64,000 nt of DNA from Halopiger goleimassiliensis (GCF_000455345.1 NZ_HG315690.1:881742-945741), one strand, 5' to 3'; counted from the stretch's first letter, positions 26,675 through 35,388 are shown. Made by a program: numbers and translations. Notes: generated by a model from the sequence alone, not told the origin.

Positions 26675-27925
26675 CTAGTCGTCGAGTTCGTCGATCCGCA
26701 GGTCCTCGTCGAATCGCAGTGCGTTCTCGACCTCGGACGTGTCGACGTCCTCGAACGCCCAGCGCGCGATGGTCCGCCGGTGGACCTCGTCGGCACCGTC
26801 GACGATCCGGAACGCACGGACGTTCTCGTAGAAGTACGCGATCGGCAGGTCCTTTCCGATGCCGTTGCCGCCGCAGCACTGTAAGGCGAGGTCGATCGCC
26901 TCGTTGGTGACGTTCGCCGTGTACATCTTCGCCATCGCGACCTCGATGCGGGCGTCGCTGCGGTCGAGTTCGCGCGCGGCGTGGCGGACCATACAGCGGG
27001 CCGCGTGCAACCGCGTCTCGGCGTCGGCGATGCGGTGGCGCAGCGCCTGCTTCTCCTCCAAGCTGGTGCCGAAAGCCTCCCGTTCCTGGAGGTAGGCCTT
27101 CGCGATCTCGAGCGAGCGCTGGGCCATCCCGGAGTAGCGCATGCAGTGGGTGAGCCGTCCGCCGCCGAGTCGCATCTGGGCGATCCGGAAGCCCTCGCCT
27201 TCCTCGCCGACGGTGTTCTCGACGGGGACGCGGACGTTATCGAACTTCACCTCGGCGTGGCCGCCCGTGCGCTCGGTGATGCCGTGCCCGCCCAGGTGAG
27301 GGACGTTTCGGACGACCTCGACGCCGTCGGCGTCCGCCGGCACGAGAATGATCGAGGTCCCTTCGTAGGGGTGAGCGTCGAGGTCGGTCCGGGCCATCAC
27401 GAGGTAGAAATCGGCCTCGAGACCGTCGGAGGTCCACCACTTGTGGGCGTTGACGACCCACTCGTCGCCGTCCTTGACGGCCGTGCTCTGGAGCATCTTC
27501 GGGTCCGAGCCGCCACCCTGCATCGGTTCGGTCATCGCGAACGCCGACTGGAGTTCGCCCTGGACGAGCGGGCGGAGGTACTCCTCTTTTTGCTCCTCGG
27601 TCCCGACCATCTCGAGGGTGTGCATGTTACCCTCTTGTGGTGCGTTCGCACGGATGGCGACAGCGCCGGTCAGCGTTCGACCGACCTGTTCGAACGACGG
27701 AAGCATGTCACTGAAATCGAGTCCCTGCCCGCCGTACTCCTCGGGGACCTGGGGTGCGAACAGGTCGCGCTCCTTGGCCTGTTCCCACCAGTCTTCGATC
27801 TCGTCCATCGGGATAGGCTCGCCCGTCGCCATGGCCTCGCGTTCGCGCGGGATCACGACTTCCTCCATGAAGTCTGCTACCCGTCCCGCGACCGCCTTCG
27901 CTTTCTCGGAGTCGTGGTACTCCAT
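26675..27925 (-). CDS. Acyl-CoA dehydrogenase, ACAD10/11-like
   Basis: A 416-aa FAD acyl-CoA dehydrogenase. Seen: AFAMTEPMQGGGSD, WVVNAHKWWTSDG (the KWW motif is characteristic of the ACAD10/11 branch), REAFGTSLEEKQALRHRIAD, CCGGNGIGKDLPIAYFY and IVDGADEVHRRTIA. At the place where short-chain enzymes carry a catalytic Glu, this branch and this protein have Asp in VDGADEVH. The frame is open to ATG 27949, but the extra MLYVYGLD looks artificial, so I start at ATG 27925. On the far side of the island from the IclR gene; a dyad resembling that before the first dehydrogenase lies upstream. Confidence 0.88.
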   Translation of the reverse strand: MEYHDSEKAKAVAGRVADFMEEVVIPREREAMATGEPIPMDEIEDWWEQAKERDLFAPQVPEEYGGQGLDFSDMLPSFEQVGRTLTGAVAIRANAPQEGNMHTLEMVGTEEQKEEYLRPLVQGELQSAFAMTEPMQGGGSDPKMLQSTAVKDGDEWVVNAHKWWTSDGLEADFYLVMARTDLDAHPYEGTSIILVPADADGVEVVRNVPHLGGHGITERTGGHAEVKFDNVRVPVENTVGEEGEGFRIAQMRLGGGRLTHCMRYSGMAQRSLEIAKAYLQEREAFGTSLEEKQALRHRIADAETRLHAARCMVRHAARELDRSDARIEVAMAKMYTANVTNEAIDLALQCCGGNGIGKDLPIAYFYENVRAFRIVDGADEVHRRTIARWAFEDVDTSEVENALRFDEDLRIDELDD

Positions 27926-28474
27926 ATCGAGGCCATATACGTACAACATTGTAAATGTGCAACAACCCGATCAACTACATCGTTGTGAAAGCAACGACGA
28001 CGTCACACCAGCCAGGGTAGGGATTTCCGCTCGAGTCCCGGAAGCCTCCCAACGGATCGTTGGCAAGTTGCTGGACGCCGGCCCCGTAAACGAACTGTAG
28101 TAGATCCTGTAGAAACGTACGAATCCAGCCACAAAATCCATCATACCTAATTATTTATATACCAGACTCGAATGCCTCGTATTACCGTGGTCGATACCGG
28201 GAATTGTGGAAAGTCGCCCACGAGCGGTGACTGATTCGGCTGTCGTCTTCGGTTCCGTCACGTGGTTTCGTCGGTTCGAGTTTCTCAGGATCCTTCTGAA
28301 CACGCGTTTCTCCGGTCCGACGCTAGTCCCTTCGGCTATATCACCAAACACATCATACTACTGACTATCAGGTTGAGATGATACGATTGCGAGTCTAGAG
28401 GAACGGCGAGTCACGAGACGCGAAATCGGTCTCGCTTCGAGACGTTTACCATTGGTCGGCCCTAGATACCGGCA
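27926..28474. other. 549-nt divergent intergenic region
   Basis: Holds the promoters of the minus-strand dehydrogenase and plus-strand pyrD. AT-rich islands lie at 27945-27960 and 28140-28165 (attatttatatacc). The pyrD ATG at 28475 has no clear TATA at the leaderless distance. No frame here has haloarchaeal bias. Confidence 0.45.
27981..27996. promoter_or_regulatory. CGTTG-TGAAAG-CAACG inverted repeat
   Basis: A perfect 5-bp dyad about 55-70 nt upstream of the ACAD10/11-like start, near its promoter. It shares GTTG/CAAC half-sites with the palindrome in the IclR intergenic region, so it is a candidate second IclR site. The motif is short and could be chance. Confidence 0.3.
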
Positions 28475-29545
28475 ATGACGCTGTACTCGCGGGTGCGACC
28501 CCTGGCGTTCACGTTGCCCGCCGAGACGGCCCACGAACTGGGCAAGCGAACGCTCCGGGCCGCGCAGTCGACCTGGCCCACGCGGCAGGCGCTTCGGGCG
28601 GCCTACCGGTACGAGCATCCCGCCCTCGAGGTCGATCTGTTCGGGACCCGGTTCCCGAATCCGGTCGGGGTCGCGGCCGGATTCGACAAGAACGCCGAGG
28701 TGACCCACGCGCTCGAGGCGCTGGGATTCGGGTTCGTCGAGATCGGGACGGTGACGCCCTATCCGCAGGCGGGTAACGAACGACCCCGACTGTTCCGACT
28801 TCGGGAGGACGAGGGAATGATCAACCGGATGGGGTTCAACGGCCACGGGATGGAGTCGGTCAAAGAACGCCTCGAGGCCGACGGCACCCCCCGCATCCCG
28901 CTGGGGGTCAACGTCGGCAAGATGAACGCCTCGAACGAGCGCGAGGCCGTCGAGGACTACCGGCGCGTCTTCGTCCGACTGGCACCCTTTGCGGACTACG
29001 TCGTTGTCAACGTCTCCTGTCCGAACACGCCCGACGAGTTCGACGAGGCCTCGCCCGAGCACCTGCGGACGATCTTCGAGACGCTCGAGGCGGAAAACGA
29101 GTGGGACGTCCCCATTCTGGTGAAGATCGGCCCCGACGAACCCGAAGAGGCCGTGCTGGACCTCGTCGACATCGTCCAGGAGTTCGGCCTGGACGGGATC
29201 GTCGCGACCAACACCTCTACGTCCCGCGAGGGCCTCGAGTCACCCAATCGCGAGGAGTGGGGCGGACTCAGCGGGAAGCCGATCGCGGATCGCTCGACCG
29301 ACGTGATCCGAACGATCGCGGCGTACACCGACGGCGAACTGCCGATCGTCGGCGTCGGCGGCGTGGACTCGGCCGAGAGCGCCTACGCGAAGATCCGCGC
29401 GGGGGCCTCGCTCGTGCAACTCTACACCGGGTTCGTCTACCAGGGTCCCACGACGGCAAAGCGGATCAATCGCGGGTTAGTCGCGCTGCTCGAGCGCGAC
29501 GGCTTCGACTCGATCGAAGCGGCCGTCGGTGCCGACCTCGAGTAA
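28475..29545 (+). CDS. pyrD: Dihydroorotate dehydrogenase, quinone type
   Basis: Oxidises dihydroorotate to orotate in pyrimidine synthesis, passing electrons to the quinone pool at the inner face of the membrane. 356 aa. The N-terminal helical segment (residues 1-45, RPLAFTLPAETAHELGKRTLRAA) is the membrane-association domain of class 2 enzymes. Seen also: AAGFDKNAE at 67-75, GFVEIGTVTPYPQAGN, MGFNGHG near 119-125, and N179-V-S-C182-P-N-T. Odd: Cys182 stands where class 2 enzymes use Ser and class 1 enzymes use Cys, so the active-site base looks class 1 on a class 2 scaffold. Converges on dihydroorotase. Confidence 0.93.
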   Translation: MTLYSRVRPLAFTLPAETAHELGKRTLRAAQSTWPTRQALRAAYRYEHPALEVDLFGTRFPNPVGVAAGFDKNAEVTHALEALGFGFVEIGTVTPYPQAGNERPRLFRLREDEGMINRMGFNGHGMESVKERLEADGTPRIPLGVNVGKMNASNEREAVEDYRRVFVRLAPFADYVVVNVSCPNTPDEFDEASPEHLRTIFETLEAENEWDVPILVKIGPDEPEEAVLDLVDIVQEFGLDGIVATNTSTSREGLESPNREEWGGLSGKPIADRSTDVIRTIAAYTDGELPIVGVGGVDSAESAYAKIRAGASLVQLYTGFVYQGPTTAKRINRGLVALLERDGFDSIEAAVGADLE

Positions 29546-29666
29546 CTCCGGGGTCGTTCTCCCGATCCGTGGTAACTCGTCGGCCGAAGCGACGGCACTC
29601 GACCCATCGAGACGGCGGCTGCGAGGACGTCGTGCAATCGGGCGTTCGTCTCGCGTCCCGTCGGGT

Positions 29667-31034
29667 TCAGTCGACGTCGACCCGGGTCCCGTACCCCGGA
29701 TCGCCGACGACGGTTCCGTCCTCGTAGACGACCTCGCCGCGGACGACGGTCGCGACCGCCTTCCCGACGAACGATTCACCTTCGAACGGCGTCACGCAGT
29801 TCTTGGAGTGCAGGCCGTCGCTCCCCTCGAGCGTCCACTCCCGGTCGGGATCGACGATAGTGAAGTCGGCGTCGGTCCCGACCTGTAGCGATCCCTTCCG
29901 GGGATACATTCCCCAGACCTGTGCCGGCCGGGTCGAGTGCCGACGGACCCACCCTTCGAGCGAGAGGCGGTCCTCGTCGACGAACGTGAGCATCGCGGGC
30001 ACCTCCGTCTCGAGGCCGACGAAGCCCGAAATAGCGTCCCACGTGTTGCCGAAGGGATCGTCGACTTTCTTCTCCTGGGGGGTGTGGGGCGCGTGATCCG
30101 TCGCGATGCAGTCGATCGCCTCGCCGTCGATGCCGACCTCCCAGAGCTTCTCGCGCTCGGCGGCGTCGCGGATCGGCGGCTGGATGCGGGCGGGATTGCC
30201 CGTCTCGCGCATCACCTCCTCGGTGAACCAGAGGTAGTGGGGCGTCGTCTCGGCGGTGACGTCGACGCCGCGTTCCTTCCCGCGGGCGACGGCCTCGGCG
30301 GCCGATCCGGACGACACGTGGAACATGTGGACCTTCGCACCGGTCTCCTCGGCGAAGGTGATCATCCGCTCGACGGCCTCCTGCTCCGCGATGACGGGCC
30401 GGGAGTGGGAGTGGTCGATCGGGTCGTTCCGGCCTTCGGCCTGGAACTGCTCCGTGTAGTGGTCGATGATCTCGCCGTTCTCCTCGTGGAATCCCAGTCG
30501 CTTGCCGGTCTCCCGAATGCGCTCCATCGCCTCGAGGATCTCGCCGTCGTTCGGCGGCGGCACGTCGCCGACCGTCGAGCCGAGGAAGATCTTGAACCCG
30601 AGCGCGCCCGCCTCGTCGATCTCGGGGATCAACTCGAGGTTCTCGCTCGTGACGACGGCATAGCTCTGGAAGTCGACGTGGGCCGACGCCTCCCCGCGTT
30701 CGAACTTCAACTCGAGGTGTTCGGGCCGGTCGATGACAGGATCCGTGTTCGGCATCCCGACGACGGTCGTGACGCCGCCGGCAGCGGCCGCCCGGGTCGC
30801 GGACTCCCAGTCTTCCTTGTACTCGAGGCCGGGTTCCCGGTTGTGGATGTGACAGTCGACGATCCCCGGCACGAGGACGCTGCCGTCGGCGTCGAAGACG
30901 CGGTCGGCATCGGGGAGGTGGTCGGGGCGGCCGACGGCGGCGATCCGGCCGTCCTCGACGGCCACGCCCGCGTCGGGCACGCGGCCGGCGGCCGTGACGA
31001 CGGTACAGTTTCGGACGACGAGGTCCACGGTCAT
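29667..31034 (-). CDS. pyrC: Dihydroorotase family amidohydrolase
   Basis: Zinc amidohydrolase of 455 aa. As dihydroorotase it would close carbamoyl-aspartate to dihydroorotate, one step before PyrD. Seen: metal ligands H62-x-H64 in DCHIHNREPG, then LEYKED; carbamylated-lysine candidate K148 in GFKIFLG; HSHSRP and KVHMFHVSSG histidines; and the late Asp in IATDHAPHTPQEKK. The REPG-EYK and TDHAPHT motifs favour dihydroorotase; the length and FKIFLG segment are also close to allantoinase/AllB, so that remains an alternative. A TATA box (gcatatagct, 31059-31068) lies about 27-30 nt before the start, so the message is leaderless. Confidence 0.8.
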   Translation of the reverse strand: MTVDLVVRNCTVVTAAGRVPDAGVAVEDGRIAAVGRPDHLPDADRVFDADGSVLVPGIVDCHIHNREPGLEYKEDWESATRAAAAGGVTTVVGMPNTDPVIDRPEHLELKFERGEASAHVDFQSYAVVTSENLELIPEIDEAGALGFKIFLGSTVGDVPPPNDGEILEAMERIRETGKRLGFHEENGEIIDHYTEQFQAEGRNDPIDHSHSRPVIAEQEAVERMITFAEETGAKVHMFHVSSGSAAEAVARGKERGVDVTAETTPHYLWFTEEVMRETGNPARIQPPIRDAAEREKLWEVGIDGEAIDCIATDHAPHTPQEKKVDDPFGNTWDAISGFVGLETEVPAMLTFVDEDRLSLEGWVRRHSTRPAQVWGMYPRKGSLQVGTDADFTIVDPDREWTLEGSDGLHSKNCVTPFEGESFVGKAVATVVRGEVVYEDGTVVGDPGYGTRVDVD

Positions 31035-31524
31035 TGTGCGAGGCTTGTAAAGGGGCGTGCATATAGCTTCTGCTGGGTGCCCATCGGGCGGTCCGGCGGC
31101 GCTCCCGGCACGGATCGACCCCGTCGAACCCCCCGTATCGACGATCGAGTAACGCCACGTTACGTCCGCTCAGATACGAATACCGGTGGCTCGACCGTCG
31201 TCCGTCCGAGTCCGCTGTGAGACGCCGAGCGACTGGACTCGAGCAGCGCTCACCGTCGCGTCGTCGTTCCGGTTAGTATCGGAACAGTGGAGGAGCAACC
31301 ACACGCAGCCCGACACGGAAAACCGGAGAGTCGCAGTCGGCCGGGACGCGTCCGCCACGATTCGCTGCCGATAACTGTCGGTCATCGTTCCGCGAGTACA
31401 GACGTATTTCGCCTCGGCCGCCCACTTGGAACGGCCGATTTCGCTACTCCGAGACGTTCTCATTGCCGATCAGGTTCGTGTACGTGGGAGATAACTAACG
31501 GAATCGGCTGCCTTATCGAAGACT
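31035..31524. other. 490-nt divergent intergenic region
   Basis: Apart from the dihydroorotase TATA box at 31059-31068, I see no structure. No frame has the acidic bias of neighbouring genes. The right end must carry the promoter of the membrane-protein gene at 31525. Confidence 0.4.
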
Positions 31525-31929
31525 ATGATCGAAACCGCCAGTCTCGGTGCCGTTCCCCTACAGATGGACGGGGTCGGGATCGACAGCCTCATCGTCTTCG
31601 GTGTCAGCCTGCTGATCGGCGCGCTCGGGATCTATCTGGGCGCGAAGGTCATCGTCGACGCCGAGGATTACACGTACGCGATCATCACGGCGCTGATCGG
31701 TGCCGTCGTCTGGGCAGTGGTCGGCTTCTTCTTCGGCTGGGTGCCGCTGTTGGGTCCGCTGCTGGTCTTCGTCGCCTACCTGGCCGTGATCAACGCCCGC
31801 TACCCGGGCGGCTGGGTCGACGCGGCAGCGATCACGCTGATCGCCTGGATTTCGGTGCTGGCCGTCCTCTACGTGCTGGCGTTCATCGGCGTCACCGGGT
31901 TCGACGCCATCGGCGTCCCGGGCATCTGA
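31525..31929 (+). CDS. Haloarchaeal four-helix membrane protein
   Basis: A 134-aa integral membrane protein of unknown function. Predicted helices are near residues 20-42, 50-72, 74-92 and 98-125, linked by very short loops. The charged pieces AKVIVDAEDYTYA and NARYPGGWVDAAA are likely at the membrane surfaces. Similar proteins are common in Halobacteria, but no role is known to me. The gene stands alone. Confidence 0.7.
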   Translation: MIETASLGAVPLQMDGVGIDSLIVFGVSLLIGALGIYLGAKVIVDAEDYTYAIITALIGAVVWAVVGFFFGWVPLLGPLLVFVAYLAVINARYPGGWVDAAAITLIAWISVLAVLYVLAFIGVTGFDAIGVPGI

Positions 31930-32324
31930 CGCCTCGAGGCGTCCGTCCCAGCTGTTCGGCCACCGACAATGCGGCCGTCCCGGAGCAACCCGGACAGAAC
32001 CCGCTACAGTCGAGGGGAACGTTCGGCCGGGTGTATCCGATTCGAATCTCCGCTCTCGGCGACGAGTTCGATCGCGTGGACCGATGACTGCAGTTTCAGC
32101 CCCAACCATCTCACCTCGATCCGTCGAACGAATCTACTGTCATCGACGTAACCGTCTCGGCCACGAGTCGTCCTGCGGTCGAGCGACAGCTACAGGATGC
32201 CAATATGATCGATAGTCGAACACTGTCGAGATGAAATAACAACGCATGATCCATAAAAAACACTTTGTGGGACGGCCACGACAGTATCGCACCGAGTGAC
32301 CGAGTAGAGACCGAATAAGATGCT
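31930..32324. other. 395-nt intergenic region with AT-rich promoter
   Basis: The stretch 32230-32265 (gaaataacaacg, ccataaaaaacac) is the AT-rich part and may contain the promoter of the HTH gene at 32325, which would then have a leader of about 40 nt. Nothing else recognised. Confidence 0.4.
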
Positions 32325-32807
32325 ATGAACGTTCAGGTTCTGGACCCGATGCACGACGTTACCGATTCGATATGGAACGTAGTAAATACCTTTCTTCCGA
32401 TAGATCTGATGCCGTCGGACGGGTCCCTCGTCCCGTCACAACTCGGCGGTCCTCACATGGCTGCCTTCGCCGGTATCGTCGCCCTCGCCGTCCTCGGCGG
32501 CGCACTCGTCGCCCGCAATCGGCTCGGGCGACGCCACTCGTTTGCCGGCGACCACGAGTCCAATCGAGAGGAGTTCGTCACCGACCGGGAGCGGGTCCGG
32601 CAGTTGATCCGGGAGAACGGCGGCCGAATGAAGCAGTCACAGATCGTCGACTCCGTCGACTGGTCGAAGGCGAAGGTGAGTCGGTTGCTCGCCGAACTCG
32701 AGGAGGACGGCCAGGTCACGAAACTCCGGCTCGGGCGTGAGAACCTGGTCTGTCTCCCGGGCCACGAACCGACGGCCTCGAAGTCTCCCGAGCAGCCAAA
32801 CGAGTGA
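32325..32807 (+). CDS. Membrane-anchored winged-helix regulator
   Basis: A 160-aa protein with an N-terminal extracytoplasmic piece of about 40 residues, one membrane helix (residues about 45-62, AAFAGIVALAVLGGALVA), a charged linker, and a C-terminal winged helix with GGRMKQSQIVDSVDWSKAKV as the recognition region (residues about 98-118) and a wing LRLGRENLVCLP. A membrane-tethered regulator of this shape (DUF7343-like, MarR-related) could couple an outside signal to transcription without release. It converges on the next regulator gene with 9 nt between them. Confidence 0.8.
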   Translation: MNVQVLDPMHDVTDSIWNVVNTFLPIDLMPSDGSLVPSQLGGPHMAAFAGIVALAVLGGALVARNRLGRRHSFAGDHESNREEFVTDRERVRQLIRENGGRMKQSQIVDSVDWSKAKVSRLLAELEEDGQVTKLRLGRENLVCLPGHEPTASKSPEQPNE

Positions 32808-32816
32808 CGGCAGCGC

Positions 32817-33320
32817 TCAGGTCAACAGCTGGTAGAGGCTACTCGCCGCGACCAGCAACAACACGAGAACGCTCCAGAGCTGTGGATCGATACTCGAGAG
32901 CACCGGGAGGTCCAGCCCCGCGAGCGCGATGACGACGAGTGCGAGCAAACAGAGTCCGAAGTGAAGCTGCAACACCGTCGACCGATCCTGGCCGTGGCCG
33001 TCGATGTAGGTGAGGACGTCGTCGAAGTTGGGACCGGGCGTGATCGTCTTCGCGTCCGAGTCGTACTCGATCACTGCGTCTTCCTCGAGTTGCGGGAGGT
33101 GGGTCTGCTGGAGGGAGACGTAGACGCTCTTGTAGAGGTTGTTCGGCACCGGCGTCGTATCGGACTCCGTCGACGCGATCTCGGTGGCGACGTCGGAGAC
33201 GTCGACCTGCCCCGATTCCTCCGCGAGTAACTGGACGATGGCCCGGCGTCGATCGTTGCCGAGGATGTGAAAGACCTCGCTTTCCTCCAACGAATCGGAG
33301 CGGCTCGTCTGCACGGACAT
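32817..33320 (-). CDS. DUF7344-like HTH protein with two membrane helices
   Basis: 167 aa. N-terminal winged-helix of the DUF7344 type (residues about 15-105: FHILGNDRRRAIVQLLAEE, then VYVSLQQTHLPQLEEDAVIEYDSD) followed by two C-terminal membrane helices (about 118-138 and 146-165). The DUF number is from memory. Probably a membrane-bound transcription regulator. A second gene of the same architecture lies at 36704-37234. ATG at 33320; convergent with the tethered HTH gene on its left. Confidence 0.8.
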   Translation of the reverse strand: MSVQTSRSDSLEESEVFHILGNDRRRAIVQLLAEESGQVDVSDVATEIASTESDTTPVPNNLYKSVYVSLQQTHLPQLEEDAVIEYDSDAKTITPGPNFDDVLTYIDGHGQDRSTVLQLHFGLCLLALVVIALAGLDLPVLSSIDPQLWSVLVLLLVAASSLYQLLT

Positions 33321-33466
33321 CTATCAATAGGAGACCCCGTACTCGGCAGGCCGTCCGTCGTCGCTCATCTTGTCTCTCCACTTCATCGACCACCGACTTT
33401 AACCTCCGGTAATCGTTCCGGCATTTCCGCAATCGAAAATAAAGGGCCGATACGGTCTCGAGGACG

Positions 33467-33667
33467 CTACCGGCGTCGGTCGCCCGGCAGGTGGCCGCCG
33501 GACTGCATCTCCCGGTAGGTCGTACACGACGGACAGCCGTGAACGACGTCGCCGTTGTCCCCGAAGACGCGGGCGAACTGCTGGGTGACGTGGGTGCCGC
33601 AGTTTCGACAGCGTGGGCCTGCCGTCGACGATTCCATCGGTCGCCAGTCTTCCTGTGGTGATCTCAT
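33467..33667 (-). CDS. Small zinc-ribbon protein, DUF7563-like
   Basis: A 66-aa protein with two CxxC knuckles: CRNCG and CPSC, about 25 residues apart, with FARVFGDNG between them. This is the pattern of small haloarchaeal zinc-ribbon proteins (DUF7563-like, from memory). An in-frame ATG at 33637 would give a 56-aa protein closer to the usual family length; I cannot decide between the two. Function unknown. Confidence 0.65.
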   Translation of the reverse strand: MRSPQEDWRPMESSTAGPRCRNCGTHVTQQFARVFGDNGDVVHGCPSCTTYREMQSGGHLPGDRRR

Positions 33668-34266
33668 GGGTTACGTGTGACGTACGCGGACGGTATCGAA
33701 GCGGTTCTTCGTTCGAAGCGCTGCGTTCGGTTCCCTCGGCGGCCGCCGTTCGAACGATCGACTACCCTCCGCACCGACGGCAGGTGGCGGTCGTCGAACC
33801 GGTACGCGCCCGAGCATCACTACAACCGAGGGGAGTAGACCCGAATAAAGGACAGCGACCGTTCACCGGACGGTGATCCGCCGCGGACGGAAATATCCGG
33901 TTTCCGGTCGATTCCCGTCCGTAGACCGGTCTTCTCGTCGATTCGTCGAGTCGCGGATCGGCGGATTTCAACGCGAGTTCAGACGGATTAGGCCGGTTTC
34001 GTCGTCGAAAGCGACCACTGCGGCCGATCGGGACTGGAGAAACGAGAGCTTTCGCGGAGGTAAGTCCAAATTATTCGCAGGAAGGGGATTCTTTCGCTCG
34101 ATAAGGTCCATCGTTATAAAATACCGATATCGCTTACCGATCGTCGTGTTGGAACGTAATGCTGGTAGCAACGATCCCGGTTCGCGACACTGCGGCCGAC
34201 AGCGAATCGTCTCCACTCCGGCGAGCGACCGATCGACTCTCGAACCGACAGTCGGGTGACTACTGA
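33668..34266. other. 599-nt divergent intergenic region
   Basis: No gene recognised. A dyad TCACCG-GA-CGGTGA lies at 33863-33876. A distant repeat pair CGAAAGC/GCTTTCG spans about 34006-34056. The AT-rich patch 34100-34135 (cgttataaaataccgatat) looks like a promoter but is 130-160 nt from the HTH gene at 34267, implying a longer leader or a small transcript. Confidence 0.4.
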
Positions 34267-34599
34267 ATGTCAACGAAAGCAAGTAACACGCAAACGGAAC
34301 CGACAGTCGACGCCGCGGCCCAACTCGACGTCCTCGGCGACGAGTGCGCACGAACCATCCTCGTCGCGACGAGCGAGGGACCCAAGACGGCGAAGGAACT
34401 GACCAGTCGTACCGATAGCTCGTCGGCGACGGTGTACCGACGGATCAACAACCTCCTCGAGGCGAACCTCATCGCCGAGTGCGTCCGATTCGACGAGGAC
34501 GGTTCACACACGACCGCGTACGAGGCGACTATCGAGGAACTCTGCGTCCGGATCGGCGTGGACGGCATCTCCGTCACGCGCCCCAGTCCACCGGAGTGA
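34267..34599 (+). CDS. ArsR-like winged-helix regulator
   Basis: 110 aa. Winged helix with QLDVLGDECARTILVATSEG, KTAKELTSRTDSSSATVYRRI as the recognition region (residues about 39-59) and a wing FDEDGSHTTAY. It closely matches in layout the regulator at 13711, but its next gene is not the small membrane partner. Start ATG 34267, directly after an in-frame stop. Cytoplasmic; target unknown. Confidence 0.8.
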   Translation: MSTKASNTQTEPTVDAAAQLDVLGDECARTILVATSEGPKTAKELTSRTDSSSATVYRRINNLLEANLIAECVRFDEDGSHTTAYEATIEELCVRIGVDGISVTRPSPPE

Positions 34600-34750
34600 G
34601 TGTCACCGGCCCTCGAGTCGAACGTCTCCGACGGTGACCCCCTACGGAGGCCGGGCCGGCACTGCGATCGGCGTGATCGCGAGGCCCAATCCACTTTTAC
34701 GTGCCGTGAACGGCTGGCTACCGGCCTGTACGAGACGGATAACAAATATT

Positions 34751-34764
34751 CGTTCAGTAGAACG
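34751..34764. promoter_or_regulatory. CGTTC-AGTA-GAACG dyad before the PadR gene
   Basis: A perfect 5-bp inverted repeat with a 4-nt spacer, placed between a TATA-like acaaatatt (34742-34750) and the ATG at 34782. PadR proteins often repress their own gene, and this position would block initiation, so it is a candidate auto-operator. The sequence differs from the ATGT-N8-ACAT consensus of known PadR sites. Confidence 0.35.
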
Positions 34765-34781
34765 GTCACCGTGATTGAACG

Positions 34782-35057
34782 ATGCACGACCTGACCGGCT
34801 TCCAGCGAGACTTGCTGTACGTGATCGCGGGCGCTGATCGGCCATCGGGCCAATCCGTCAAAGACGAGGTGGAGAAATACTACAGCTCCGAGATCAATCA
34901 CGGACGACTCTATCCGAATCTCGATACGCTGGTCAACAAGGAACTGGTCGAAAAAGGCCAACTCGATAGACGAACCAATTATTACGCGATTACCGAGGCC
35001 GGTCGGGAACGGATCCACGAGCGTCGCGAGTGGGAAGAGCAGTACGTCGATTTTTGA
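34782..35057 (+). CDS. PadR family transcriptional regulator
   Basis: 91 aa, the minimal PadR winged-helix. Seen: LTGFQRDLLYVIAGADRPSG, SEINHGRLYPNLDTLVNKELVEKG (the conserved Y-P-L segment of the wing helix) and RTNYYAITEAGRERI. PadR regulators usually repress small detoxification or stress genes. ATG 34782. The nearest downstream gene, DUF1616 at 35389, is 331 nt away behind a hairpin, so it is probably a separate unit. Confidence 0.88.
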   Translation: MHDLTGFQRDLLYVIAGADRPSGQSVKDEVEKYYSSEINHGRLYPNLDTLVNKELVEKGQLDRRTNYYAITEAGRERIHERREWEEQYVDF

Positions 35058-35247
35058 ACTCGCTTCGGAAGGGCGTCGTCATCGAGAGCTACAGCGACGG
35101 CCCTGCCGATCACGCGGTTTCTGCGAGTGGTGTGGCCTCGGGCACGATTCCGACTCCGATCTCGACGGCGGGTCGATCGACGACCGATCGCCGTCCGAGT
35201 GTCCGGCTGCCGTCTCGAGGAATCTATCGCGTGCCTGACCGGACAAG

Positions 35248-35272
35248 CGGCGAGCGAACCCATCGCTCGCCG
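35248..35272. terminator. 10-bp GC-rich perfect hairpin, 5-nt loop
   Basis: The arms CGGCGAGCGA (35248-35257) and TCGCTCGCCG (35263-35272) flank ACCCA. It is very stable. No T-run follows, which is not required in haloarchaea but weakens the terminator reading. It could end the PadR transcript or act as an operator or RNA element for DUF1616. Confidence 0.4.
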
Positions 35273-35274
35273 AA

Positions 35275-35297
35275 CCGGAACATAACCCGGACATAAC
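35275..35297 (+). repeat. Tandem direct repeat CCGGAACATAAC/CCGGACATAAC
   Basis: Two adjacent copies, 12 and 11 nt long, differing by one A. They directly follow the hairpin and lie about 92-114 nt upstream of the DUF1616 start, probably at or near its promoter. A repeated protein-binding site is the simplest explanation. Confidence 0.4.
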
Positions 35298-35350
35298 AAA
35301 GCAACGGACCGGAAAAGACGCGGCCGATAATGGTCATCGGATCGAAAACG

Positions 35351-35378
35351 GGGAGCGCGGCGACCGATCGACGCTCCC
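35351..35378 (+). promoter_or_regulatory. 7-bp hairpin just before the DUF1616 ribosome site
   Basis: The arms GGGAGCG (35351-35357) and CGCTCCC (35372-35378) are perfect with a 14-nt loop. They end 1 nt before a GGTGA ribosome-binding sequence (35380-35384) and 10 nt before the ATG at 35389. If transcribed, it could modulate access to the ribosome site. Confidence 0.4.
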
Positions 35379-35388
35379 GGGTGAGACG

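Larger units (their letters stand above)
35058..35388. other. 331-nt region with hairpins and a direct repeat
   Basis: This gap between the PadR and DUF1616 genes carries three perfect elements described separately: a 10-bp hairpin (35248-35272), a tandem repeat (35275-35297) and a 7-bp hairpin (35351-35378) just before the DUF1616 ribosome site. No gene. Confidence 0.5.
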
